Positions 10,708 through 22,700 of a stretch of DNA of 64,000 nucleotides are shown here, piece by piece. Where the stretch lies: contig NW_026947484.1 in NCBI RefSeq assembly GCF_034190915.1, positions 182,212,982-182,276,981 of the forward strand, in the 5' to 3' direction. Within the stretch, counting starts at the first letter, position 1; each line of letters opens with the position of its first letter. Both the position numbers and the translations under genes were made by a program. This stretch comes from Cavia porcellus. Lineage: Eukaryota; Chordata; Mammalia; Rodentia; Caviidae. Below the pieces are notes generated by a model. That model did not search any database. It was not told the DNA's origin and was given only the letters and a program-made list of their open reading frames with translations.

Positions 10708-13700
10708 AATAAAGACAAAGAGCTCCACTGGACAGCTTGTATTTATTTATTTTTCTAACAAAGGAAGGGGACAGTGACGCAAAGCGGGAACTGAGCAGGG
10801 CCTTGGGAAGTTAGTTCAAAGACTTCTCTAAGCAGTACATTTTGCCGATTAAGAGAACTGTTTGATCTCCAAGGCTGGCAGGCTTTATTGCTCTGGAATA
10901 GGGAATACCAGCAGCTCTGTTTTCCTTTCGTCAGCTGCCTCAGCTGCAATGTTATCCTGACTTCAGAGCACTGTGAATTTACACTTTTCCATCACAGCCA
11001 GAGGTCCCTTGTCCAGCAACTTAACCCTGCAGGACCCGGTCTCCACAACCACACAAGTGAAAAGTAAAGGTATAAACAGAAATGTGGTCATCTGGAGAGG
11101 AAACAGAGTGAGAGGACACTAATCACAATATCAAATCCAAGTTTATGCCATTTTTAAGTGAAATCTAAGAACACCTTTCTTATACTACATTAATCTTTAG
11201 AAAAATGTTACAGCCAGGCCTCATGGCACTGGCCTATAACCCCAGCACCCTGGAAGCATGTTTAAATCCAATGTGAACAATTTAGAGCCTTCACAAGATT
11301 GTCACAAAAATTTTAAAGAAAGAAAGGGCTGCGAAGGACAGCTCAGTGCTAGGTCCTGGGTTCATCCCCAGTGTCCCTCCCACACACACGCATATTCAAG
11401 GGCTGGGAACAGAGCAATGGCAGAGGCGCAGCAAACTGAATGAATAAATGGTTACAATGAGATACACGAGCACAGTTATTGTGGCCTTAGTAATGGGCCA
11501 ATAGTAAGAGAGAAAAAAATGTCAGATCAAAAAAAATGGCTTACTATTAGGAAAACATCAATCTCTTTTTATAAAATCCAAAAAAGCCTGTCAAGATTTA
11601 AAGTATTTCCTGAGAACAGAAACTAGTAAGTATTTTTCAGAGTCAAGGGTTTGAATAGAATCTCTGCTTCCTGTAGACTCATCACTCAGCTGAGAAGTAC
11701 TGCTAGCATCAGAAATTCCTGCTGATACAGACTTAGGACAGTCAAGGGCAGACTTCCGTGAACTCGGTCCCTCAGAGGGCCTTCGCAAGGTGGTAAATAA
11801 AACTGAGATAACAGAATGAAACCTTATTCCTTTACAAATAAATTATAAAACGTCCTACTGATTTAACAAATTATTAGAACATTTTCCTAGTTTAATAGCA
11901 TTTAGTTTCAGTATTTCTTGCTTAAAAGGAAACAAAACAACATAGAAGCCATAAAGCTACTTTGGTATTCTCAACATATCCCAAAATATAAACAAACCCA
12001 CGTAAGGAAATTGGTTAAAGTCCTGCCACATTCTTTATATAATACTTTAAGTTATACCATTTCAAACTATCCATAAAAACGTGAGAAACACTGTAACTTC
12101 TATAAAAGCATGTGGTACTTTACTTTTTTTTTTTAACTCTACAGTGCCTAACAGTAAAAGCACAATTAAAAAGATGAATAAATGTAACATTACCTCACAT
12201 GAATAACCTCTAACTACATAAGCAAAATTTAAAGAATCTTGTTCCCCACCAAGAACACTCCTCATTCTATCTCTACCCCCAAAGCCATCAATCCTCTGTG
12301 ATTTTAACTGGAGGGTCCAGTTCAGTGGTGGAGAATCCACGGCACGTGAGCCACCACCGTGGGCTGTTTGTTCTTACTGAAAGCTCTGAGAGGTTCTATA
12401 TCACCAGTCTAGTCTGTTAAACCTTCATCAGTGCCTTCCGATGAAAGCCATTTTCCCTACAATGAACCCCACAGGACATGTGGGATTTTCAACCAGGTTA
12501 GGTTCACTCTATGTAGTATTATTCACTCAGCCATCAATAATTATTAACCTGAATGGCTCATATAAATTAAAACCCTGGGACTTACATCTTTACAAATGTC
12601 TTCCCAAAAACTGGGTAAATAAATTGCTCACTTCTGGTGTAGATCCTCAGATACATAAATGTGGAAAAAATACATTAGTGATACTTATGAAAGACCATCT
12701 TGGTAACTGATCAGTAAGTCAATCAACAAATACTATTAAAAATTAACTACATGTGCTAGATACTGTTAAAAATACAGTAGCAATTTTGGATTTACTATTG
12801 GCTTGTTTTGAAGCCCTTTGTTGCATTCAATACTTTGTTTTTATTGTTTCTATTCTATTCTGTTCTGTTTAATTTTTACTATGTCCAAAAGTATCTGCAG
12901 CTATTTTGAAGACAACAAAAGGCATTATGGTAACTATTGTTGATTTTGTATTGTTTTGAAGTTTGTATCACTTACACTGGTTTGTTCTGATTGGTTTTAT
13001 TGTTTCATCCTCTTTAAAATAAAAAACAAAAAAGCAAATCCACTGCTTAACCTTCACTGTCACTCTGACTGGATTAAGGGGCTCCTGAGGAGGTGACTGG
13101 ATTGTTAAGGGCACTAACATCAGCAATGGGTGACCCACTGAGGAGCTCACAGCTGAACAGGCTTCCAGGAGGCGGTGCTGCTGGAGAAAGGGAGCTGGGG
13201 GACCTTCAGGACCGTCCTGCTCCCTGCCCCTTCCTCTCTGGCTCCCTGCCCACTCTCTATTGCTAGATGCCGTGATTTGAACAGCTTTCCTCCACTATGC
13301 CTCCACCACTATCTAAAAACATAAAAAGACCTACAATCCCCAAAGAAATCTTGAAACTTGACAAGCAATTTATACTGCCCGATTTCAATATACACCAAAA
13401 GTTACAATAATTAAAACACTTTACTATTAGCTAAAGATAGACACATAAATCAATGAAACAGAATACAGACTAGACCTAGATGAAAAATGTCAGGTAACTG
13501 ATTTTCAAGAAACCAGATTAATATTATTCAATGAGAGAAGAGTCTTTTCAACAAATAGTGCTTGAACAACTCCATATTCATATGAAAAAAATAAACCTGA
13601 CCCTTACCTCACAAAACACAGCAGCTGTATTCGTATACCTTTATGTGAATGATCAGAAGATGGACACTAATTAATCAATAAATAACTGGATAAAAAATTG

Positions 13701-16700
13701 GTACATAATGCTATTTAGCAGTAATAATATGCGATAAAATGAGTAAATTGCAGAGACATTATTTTGAGCAAATAGGAAACTAAGGAAAGTTAATCTATCA
13801 TGCTTTTAGAAAGTATATAACTGGCACCCTGGTACCATAGGTAGTGATTGGGATTACTGGAGTTTAGCACAAGAAAATTTTCTGAAGATACAAATATTAT
13901 ACATCTTGACTATGGTAGCAGATACACAGGTTCATCAAAACTCATTAAAAGTATGTTCCTACATTGAACAGCTTTTTATTATATATAAATTATAATCCTA
14001 CAAAATGAATTTTAAAAAAATTAAAGAAACTCATTAAGTATTTTGTAAATACATAGTAAATGTTATTTTCTTAAAATAGTTTTTAAAGTGGTCCTAATGA
14101 AGTTTGGTTTTAAAGTACACTTTGGGCAACACTGCTGCTGGTTATAACTAGAAATGGAGTGAACAGGTGACAGCACACGTCAATATATAATTTTTCAGAC
14201 ACTGTCAAAATGCTCTTCCAAGATATGTCACTATTTGTACTCCCTCCAAATTCCATTAAAATAGTTGATACTGTTAAATTTCACTTCCTTTATTTACCTA
14301 AATTAATTAAAAGTGTTTTTCAGTCCTCTACCAATCTACTGAGGTTGCTTTTACCAAAGTCATCATCACATATCATTTAATTTCAAAATCCAACAGCCCG
14401 TTTTCAGTTTTAATCATTCTTGAACAGTCTCTTTGCTTTAATTCCCAATAACTCTATTTAAAACTATAATAAGTAAACAACAGATAACCTATGTTTCTTA
14501 AAATTTTTTTCAAGTCATCTCAATGGGAAACTTGACACAGTTCAAAACCACCAAAAAATAAAACATCACACTTTATTAAATTTATGTGACTCTTACCCCG
14601 TAATATATTCCTATTTAATTTTAATATGTTTAAAATTGCTTTGATTCTATTCCTATTTCTCTATTTGTATCTTTTGGAATGGTAATGTTTATCTTATGCC
14701 ACTGTATGTTGGAAATGTTTCACTTTCTTTTAATCTGTATGGGGCCCACAGCTAGGAGACTGCCTTAAATCTCAGAGGACTTGGGACTTTTCAACAATGC
14801 TGAAACTGTTAGGACTTTGGCAACTCTTAGAGATGGACTAAATGCCCTTAGCATAAAGAACTGTGCATGAGTCTAGACAGAATGTTATGGCTTATGTCTA
14901 GACGTCTCTCCAAAGTCTCATGCTGTCATTGATTGATGGGGCTTTCAGAAGTGGCTGGTTCTAGGGTGTGTGATGATGGGATTAAGGAGGTGATCCTGGG
15001 ATTAATGGTGCAATACTGGGATTAAGGGTACCCCACCTTAAGTGTGGTTGGCTTGAATAGACGATAAGGACAGAAAGTAGGCTGCTATCATTCTTGCTGC
15101 TTACTACTTCACTGTTTTGCTGCCTTCTGCCCATCACTGTCTTAGTTCACTTTTACTCTGGTCACTGAGGCAAAATACCTGATGCCCAAAGTTGGGAAAT
15201 GAAAGGTTTATTTCTTACAATTTTTGGAGGTTTCAGTCCATACTCAGTTGGCTCCAAGGCAGGGTAACATGGGAGGGCCGCAGTTCATGCAGCTGCAAAC
15301 AGCAAGGCAGAAACTCACAAGAGAGAGAGAGACACACTTTCTTCCTGCCATTACACTGTATGCTGGCTCCACCACTACACAGGTGTAGCACTGACACCAT
15401 CAATCCAAGCTCTAGACAATAAACCAATCACAAATGCATAATGCAAATGCATGAGGCCTGGGGGTTATTGACATAAACCATGACATTCCCCCCTGGCACC
15501 CAGGACTCATGTATATCTTTTATACAAAAGACATTTAGTCCATCTCCAAGAGTTGCCAAAAGTCCTAACAGTATCAGCATTGCTGAAAAGTCCAAATCCC
15601 AAGTCACCTCCAAGATCTATGGCAAACTCTTAACTGTAACCCCCTGTACAAATGAAACAAGGTTAAACATTTCTGAAATTCAAAGGCACAAGATAAAAAT
15701 TACCATTCCAAAAGTTACAGACAGGGGAATATAAAGCATTGGAAACAAAGCAACTCCAGCATCCAGCAGGGCAAACATTAAGTCCTAGAGTTCTGTGTTC
15801 AGCATCTGAAGCAATATGGTTGCACGTTCCAAAAGACTTGGGTGATTCCATCCCCATGGCACTTCCAGGGATATCAGCTCTCGCAGCTTTTCTCTTAACC
15901 CTCTCTGCTCACTTTTTGCAGCTTTCCTTGTTTGATCCACGTTCCTGGCTTTTCCAAACTTCTGGGGTCTTCACTGCACCTTTGGCTTCACCCTCACATC
16001 TTTACAAATTGCCCTCTCAGGGGCACACTGCTTGGCCTCCCAGGCCCTTTGCAATCAAGGTGGAAGGCGTCTTACCCTCAGAATTTGTGCATTTTCCTTG
16101 CACCTAAAATCAGCACCATGTGAATGCCACCAAGGTTTGCTGCCAGCTGGAGCAGTAGCCAGGATTTTTTTTCTCTTAGCTGTAGGGGTCCAGTGCTTGG
16201 ATTACTGAGCTCTGTTTAACTGATTGTGAGGAAAAGCTTTTCTATGTTGTCGTCATTCTGGAAATTCATGTGGTCTCCATCGCCATTCTGGAGCATGGTG
16301 CTCTGTAGCTTTCTCCTCTGAGCAAATTCTTTCAATTTTGTAGTTTTGAGGCTGCAAAGGGTAGAGACCCCCTGCTTTCTGGGGTGCCCCATGGCCATCT
16401 TTCTTATCTGTTTCTCCTCAGCAATCAAAGTCTCAACTCTGTCTTTACAATCCACAGCTTTCCTGTAGTTTTCCTTCTGGCTAAACTCACAGTATTATAA
16501 ATTATCCTGCTGGGCTCTTTGCTCTTGATTTGCAAACATAAAGCTGGCTAAAAGGCCACAACAACAGCCATGCCACATCCTCAACATTTAACTGCCTTGA
16601 AATTTCCTTTACCAGATTAATCAGTCCATTGCCTTTAGTCTCAGGCTCAGGCAAAGTCTCTGGGCATGAGCACAATGCAGACAAACTTTCTGCTGAGCCA

Positions 16701-19700
16701 TGACACACATGGTGGGGAATCCAACAACCAATGCAGTCCTTTTTCCCAGGAGAACCCTCCCAAGCCTGGTCTTTACCATCAGGCTTTCTATTGGCCTTCT
16801 CATCTCCTGAGCTCTGACCAGAATCTCCTCTACAGAATAGCCTAAGCTGCTCCAGTTCTATACATCTAGGCAACATATCCAAACCTTTCCAAACTCTGCC
16901 CACAAGCCATTTCCAAAGCCTCTCAAAAAGCATGATCAGGTATAGTCATAGCAAACTACCCCACTCCTGGTACCAAATTCTGTCTTAATTACTTTTTACT
17001 TGACAGACAGCAAAGATGGCAAATAGATAACAACTGGCTACAGAAGCTCCCTGAGATAGTCAACTTAGAATTCAACATAATACAGAGTGGGGAGCCCCAA
17101 ATAGAGGGAGATGAATTCACTCATCCCAAGAAGAAATTAATGTGACTTGCCAACCATCCAAGGTCCTGCCGCGACTGGCCAACGCTGTGACTTGCCAGGG
17201 TCCCGCTGCGACTTGCCAAGAGGTCCCGCCTCAACTGGCCGAGTTCCCATCGCGACTTGCCGAGGCCCCACCGCGACTGGTCGGGGTCCCACCGCAACTT
17301 GCCGGGGGTCCCGCCACGACTTGCCAAGGTCCTGCCATGACTTGCCGAGCCGACCAAGGTCCCGCCACTTTGACTCACTGGAGCTACAGTTACATTGAGT
17401 TTGGGGGTCAGCAAACAGAAAGGAGAGCTGAGTTGGCCAGGAGCCTATATCAACCTGTGGAGTGATGGGACTGGAGCTATTCCATAAATACGGGGGCCCC
17501 CCGGCAGACGACATTCTGGGATTGGGCAGAACTGGCAAGTAAAAGGGGCAGCAGTGACTTCAGTCAATTGGTCCTTCCCGAACGGGATTGGTGGAGTGAG
17601 CTAGACCTGGGTCACATGACCTGGCTGAGACCCAATAGGTTACCCGAGGTCAAGTCCTTGCAGCAGTGTCACACACTAACCACACTGGCCCAGTGGGGCC
17701 TCAGAGGTTTGGCTGGTCTGGAGGGAGGCAGCGCAAAGTAATACAGTAGTGCAGGCCACAGTAGCTGGACTAATCTGGAAGGGAGGGGCCAGCATACGCT
17801 GTCCCTGTCTGAAACTCACTAACACACTGCAGTGTGAAGGGTCATCTAGCCAGTGCACTTCAGAAGAATTGTAACCAACAAAGAAAGAAACTGGGACCTC
17901 CTGGCAGAAGCAAAAAAGATGAGAAGAGGAAGCAAAAACAAAAAGTCCCCAGGCCCCAACCCTGAGAACACTGACCCACGACAGGTTAATACAAAGGAGA
18001 ACGAGAATAGCAAACATGCAATATCAGACACAGTGCCAGTGGACATAAAGAGATATATTTGGGACCTCATAGACGAGTCCAAAAGTGAGATATTTAGCCA
18101 AATAAAACAAGACATAAGAAGATAAAAGAGATACTAAGCACCCTTCAAGCAGACACAGATGGTAGAAGATAGGAACTCAAACACAGGAGAGAACTATTTG
18201 GTGAAGAATATAAAAAAATATAGAATGCATGAAGCAGATTCAAAGAGATCACCAGGAAATTTAAACTCTATGGAAAGATGGCAAATCAGCTTGAAAGAAA
18301 CTAAGGATAGATTATCTGAACTGGAGGACAATTTTGCAATGTGGAAGTATGAAAGGGAAAACTTTTTTAAAAATAACAAGGAAACAAGCAGTTACAATAC
18401 AAAGGCTAGAAGATGACAAAAGAATCTATAACTTGAGAATAAAGAATGTAAATGAAGAAGTTGGTGTACGAACAAAGGAACTACAAAGGTTATTCACAGA
18501 AATAATTAAGGAAAACTTCCCAAACATAGGAAAAGGAAATGATATTCTGATATATGAGGCATACAGAACTCCAGCCACCTACAACCAAAACAAAGCTACA
18601 CCCCAGGCATATAATAATCAAGATCCCAGAAATTCAATATAAGAACAGAATATTAAAAGCTGTTAGGAGACAAGAAACAGATAACCTACAGAGGAAGGCC
18701 CATCAGAATGGCAGACTTCTCGACACAAACCATCAAGTCAAGAAGAGTCTGGAGCGAAATATTCCAAGCCCTGAAAGAAAATAACCTCCATCCCAGATTG
18801 ATATACCCTGCTAAACTGTTGTCTCTAGAAATTAATAGAGAAACAAGATGCTTCCAAAACAAAGAGGAACTTGGGAAATTTGCAACCACCAAACGAACTC
18901 TACAGAAAACACTCCAGGCATTCTAGAGAGAGAGAGAGAAAAAAGTACTAGGATTCCAGGAACAATGGCAGAGAGGCCTCAATTAACGAAGCAGAAAACA
19001 GAATAAAGAAGATAAGCAGATAACTGATGGCAAAAAAAGAGCATAACAGAAATGAGGCAGAGAAGATTTTATTCAAAACTCATATGATTGATAGTATCAA
19101 TTCTGAGAGTATAGGCAACTACACTGAAGATGACAAGACTCAACGATACACATTCTGGTTTGATAACTGCCGGTTTTTGAAGTTCTATACTATATACAAA
19201 GTTGTATTTTTATTAATACTGCTATGTACTGACATATTCAATTATACTATGTCTGATGATATAGCCAATTCTATTGGAGATAACAAGACACAACAAAGGA
19301 ACTAAGGTAGAATGATTCATACAATGGTCTTATGTGTTTATTTCATTTCATGTGTTTATAGGAATATGTTTTGTTTTGCCTTGCTTTGTTTTGTTTCTCC
19401 CTCTAATATAGAAATGATAGAAATACATGTTAAGACTCATGCATGTGTAGAATCTATAAACAGTTTATGAGAACTGATCACATGATGCATGATGAAATGA
19501 ACAGATACTCTGAAGAAAAAGAGACACTATAATACCCAGTGCTGATCCTGGAGTGCCATCAAGTGAAACCCAGCAATAGTATTATTCTTTGTTCAGAGTG
19601 ATATTAGCCTGCTTGGGTTTATTCAATCTCAACATAATTGAAGAGAAGAATAACTGCGTGTACGTTTAAGTGTATAGGATTGATAGCCATATTTCTAAGT

Positions 19701-22700
19701 TTTGTTGGATAGTTGAACAGAACTGGTTGCAATCTCACTGTTTGAATCCCCACTTTATAAGCTCCACTTTAGTATCTTGAATAACTATTTGTAAGAAGAC
19801 AATCTGTAATCATCAACTAGTGATTTCTTACTGTTTATTTTTTCTTTGAAATTATTATTATTTCTACCCGTTTTCTGTTTTGTTTAATCTTTCTTTAAAT
19901 TAAATTTTTAAAAAAAGACACTACAGTACCCAGTGCTGATCATGGAGTATCACGATGTGAAATCCAGCAATAATATTTTTCTTTGTTCAGAATGATTTTA
20001 ACCTGCTTTAGTTTGTTTAATCTAAACATAAATGAAGCTATGGATAACTGCATGTATGTTTAAGTGTATAGGATTGACAACCATGTTACTAAGTTTTTGT
20101 TGGACAGTTAAGCAGAACTATTTGCGGTCTTGCTGTTTGAATTCCCACTTTACATGTTCCATTTTTTGTATCTTGAACAACTATTTGTAAAATGACAATA
20201 TGTAAACATCAACTAGTGATTTCTTACTGTTCATTTTTTTCTCTAAACATATGTATTATTTGTACCTATTTTCTGTTTTGTTTAGTCTTTCTTTAAATAA
20301 AATTTTTTAAAATATATTTTAAAAAATTACTTTTTACTCGTCACTGAGACAAAATACCTGATGCCCAAAGTTGGGAAATGAAATGTTTATTTCTTACAGT
20401 TTTTGAAGGTTTTAACCTATATTCAGTTGGCTCAAGGCAGGGTGGCATGGCAGGGCTGCAGTTCATGGCGGCTGGAAACAGCAAAAGAAAGAGACATATC
20501 TTCTTCCTGCCATTACATTGTATGCTGGCTCCACCCCTAGGTGGGTGTGGCACTGACACCATCAATCCAAGCTCTAGACAATGAACCAATCAAAAATGCA
20601 TAATGCAAATGCAAGAGGCCTGGGGGTCACCAACATAAACCATGACAACCATGAACTGCTTCTCCTCTGTGATGCCCCTCTGCCATGCCACTCTGTTGGA
20701 GCCAACCAACTATGAACTAAAACCTCTACGAAGGTTTACCATAAATCTTTCCTCAGGTATTTTGTCTCTGCAACAAGAAAGGTAACTAAGATCACTGCAC
20801 ATATTAAGAGACTACCTAACACTCTCTACAGAGATACTTCTACTGAATTAGGATGACAACAGACATATCAGAAATTAAACATGGTTGAGAGACATTCATT
20901 TTCTATTTTCCCCATAGAACTCACGATTTTTCCTATAGAATGCACTATTTTTACACATCTATTGTCTGAGTTTGTTATACTTTGGCAGAAATACTCTCTT
21001 TGCAAGTATGTGAGTACCTGTGAATATGCTAATACACTGACTTATTACTATCTCAAATAAACATACAAAGCAAATTATTTCACTGTATAATATAAGCAAA
21101 GAAACAAAGTAAAATAATCACTGCCAAGCTTTTTTGCACATTCCTGTCATACACATACATGCGTGTGCACATGCCCACACACAAGAAAATTATCTTTGAA
21201 ATGAAACTCTATGTAGTTACTCCAAAAACACTTACATGATAAGTCATTTCAAAATTAATATAAATCTAAATGGAATCTGGACAAATGGATGAGTTAAAAA
21301 CCAAACCATTAGTGCTAATACATGAGTTCAATAAGGTTACTAGATATAAGAAAATACACATACACACACAGTATTTCTATATGTTTACAATGAATAACTT
21401 GAAAATTAAAAAAAAAATTCCATCCACTACAGAAGCATAATTAATAAAATACACAGAAATAAATTTAACCAAAAACTATCAGAATTACACATTAAAAAAT
21501 TAAAAATGACCTACATAAATGGAAGTAAATCTTGTGCTGATGAACTGAAAGACTTAAGTAGTTAAAATGGGAATTTTTCCAAAGTGATTTATAGATTTAA
21601 AATAGTCCTTACCAAAATATGAACTCACTTCCTATCAGAAACGGTTGATACCAAATTCTTATGGAGATTCAAGTCACCTAATCGCCAAAGCTATTCTGAA
21701 GACATATTTCTTGATTTCAAAATTAATTACAAAGCTACAATAACTAAGGCTATACAATAATAGAATAAGGATAGACACATAAACAAACTCAGTGTCCAAA
21801 AATAAATCAAATTTACAATCAATTTTGATGAGACAATTCCATGAGAGAAGAATGAATAGTCATTTGAATAAAGAGTGCTGGGACAAATAGATATACACCT
21901 ATAAAATAATTAAATTGAACCCATCCTCACACCACACATAAAAATTAAAATAATCAAATATCTAAATGCAAGAGTTAAAATAATAAAACTCTTAGGAAAA
22001 AACATCAAGGTAAATACAACCTTGGATTTGACAAATGGTTTTTTATAGCTATGATGTGAGAAAAATTTAAATATTTAAAAATTTATCCAACAAAATGGAT
22101 AAATTGGACCTCATCAAAATTGCTTAAATTTGTGCTTTCAAGGATACTAGCAGGTGAAAAGAAAAAGCTGAAGAGAGTCTGTGTGTTAGTCAGCTTCCCG
22201 TTCCTGTGACCAAAATATCTGAGACAATCTACTTATAAGTAAGACAGACTCTGGCTCAGGGTTTACAGTCTTTGGTCCATCCCAGTTGGTCACACTGCCT
22301 TTGGGCCTGCAGAGAGGCAGGACATTAAGCCAGAGATTAGGTGGGAAAAACAGGTCTTTACTTCTAGATGGCCAGGGAGCAAAGAGAGAGGAAGGCCGGC
22401 ATCTCAGTGTTCTTTTCAAGGGCACACACCCAGTGACCTAAACTCATTCCACTAGGCTCCACCTCCTACAGGGTGCAGCCCACACACACCCAACAGCACC
22501 ACAGTCCCTCCGCGCATGGCTCTGGGGAACATTTAAGATTCAAACCTTAAGAATCTGAAATTCAGAGTATGGTAGACACAAGATTCTTACAACTTTAAAA
22601 AGACAATACCATTAAAGATGGGCAAATGGCCTGGAAGCATTTTTCTGAGGAAGATAAACAAATAGCCAATAAACACATGAAAAGATGTACATCATTATTT

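Larger units (their letters stand above)
17001..20324 (+). mobile_element. ORF1-only LINE (HAL1 type), apparently full length, 3.3 kb
   Basis: Bounded by a perfect 14-bp duplication. In order: about 140 bp leader, a GC-rich minisatellite (17141-17370), a short spacer, an L1-type ORF1 (17919-18926, broken), then about 1.4 kb of AT-rich 3' UTR with no ORF2, ending in an A-rich tail (AAAATTTTTTAAAATATATT). The absence of endonuclease and reverse transcriptase and the presence of ORF1 define HAL1 (half-L1) elements, which rely on L1 for movement. The last 800 bp are a direct duplication of about 400 bp. It lies antisense in TMEM38B intron 5. Confidence 0.75.
15138..20647 (-). mobile_element. reverse-oriented MaLR-like provirus, split by a LINE
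   Basis: Two LTRs (15138-15484; 16981-17002 plus 20339-20647) both start TGTCTTA and end CATGACA on the plus strand and match over their length. Between the first LTR and 16980 lies internal sequence that reads like MaLR internal DNA in reverse, including CCCCTGGCACCCAGGACTCA and CCTGGTACCAAATTCTG next to the second LTR. The second LTR is interrupted at 17001 by an ORF1-only LINE. No protein domain is recognisable. Confidence 0.75.

Noticed and set aside
10380..10777. Open frames on both strands with runs of RE or SL
   Set aside because: Produced by the (CT)n microsatellite at 10666-10704.
17137..17538. Repeat-rich frames of 83-133 codons on both strands
   Set aside because: Translation of the GC minisatellite in the LINE; no start context or family match.
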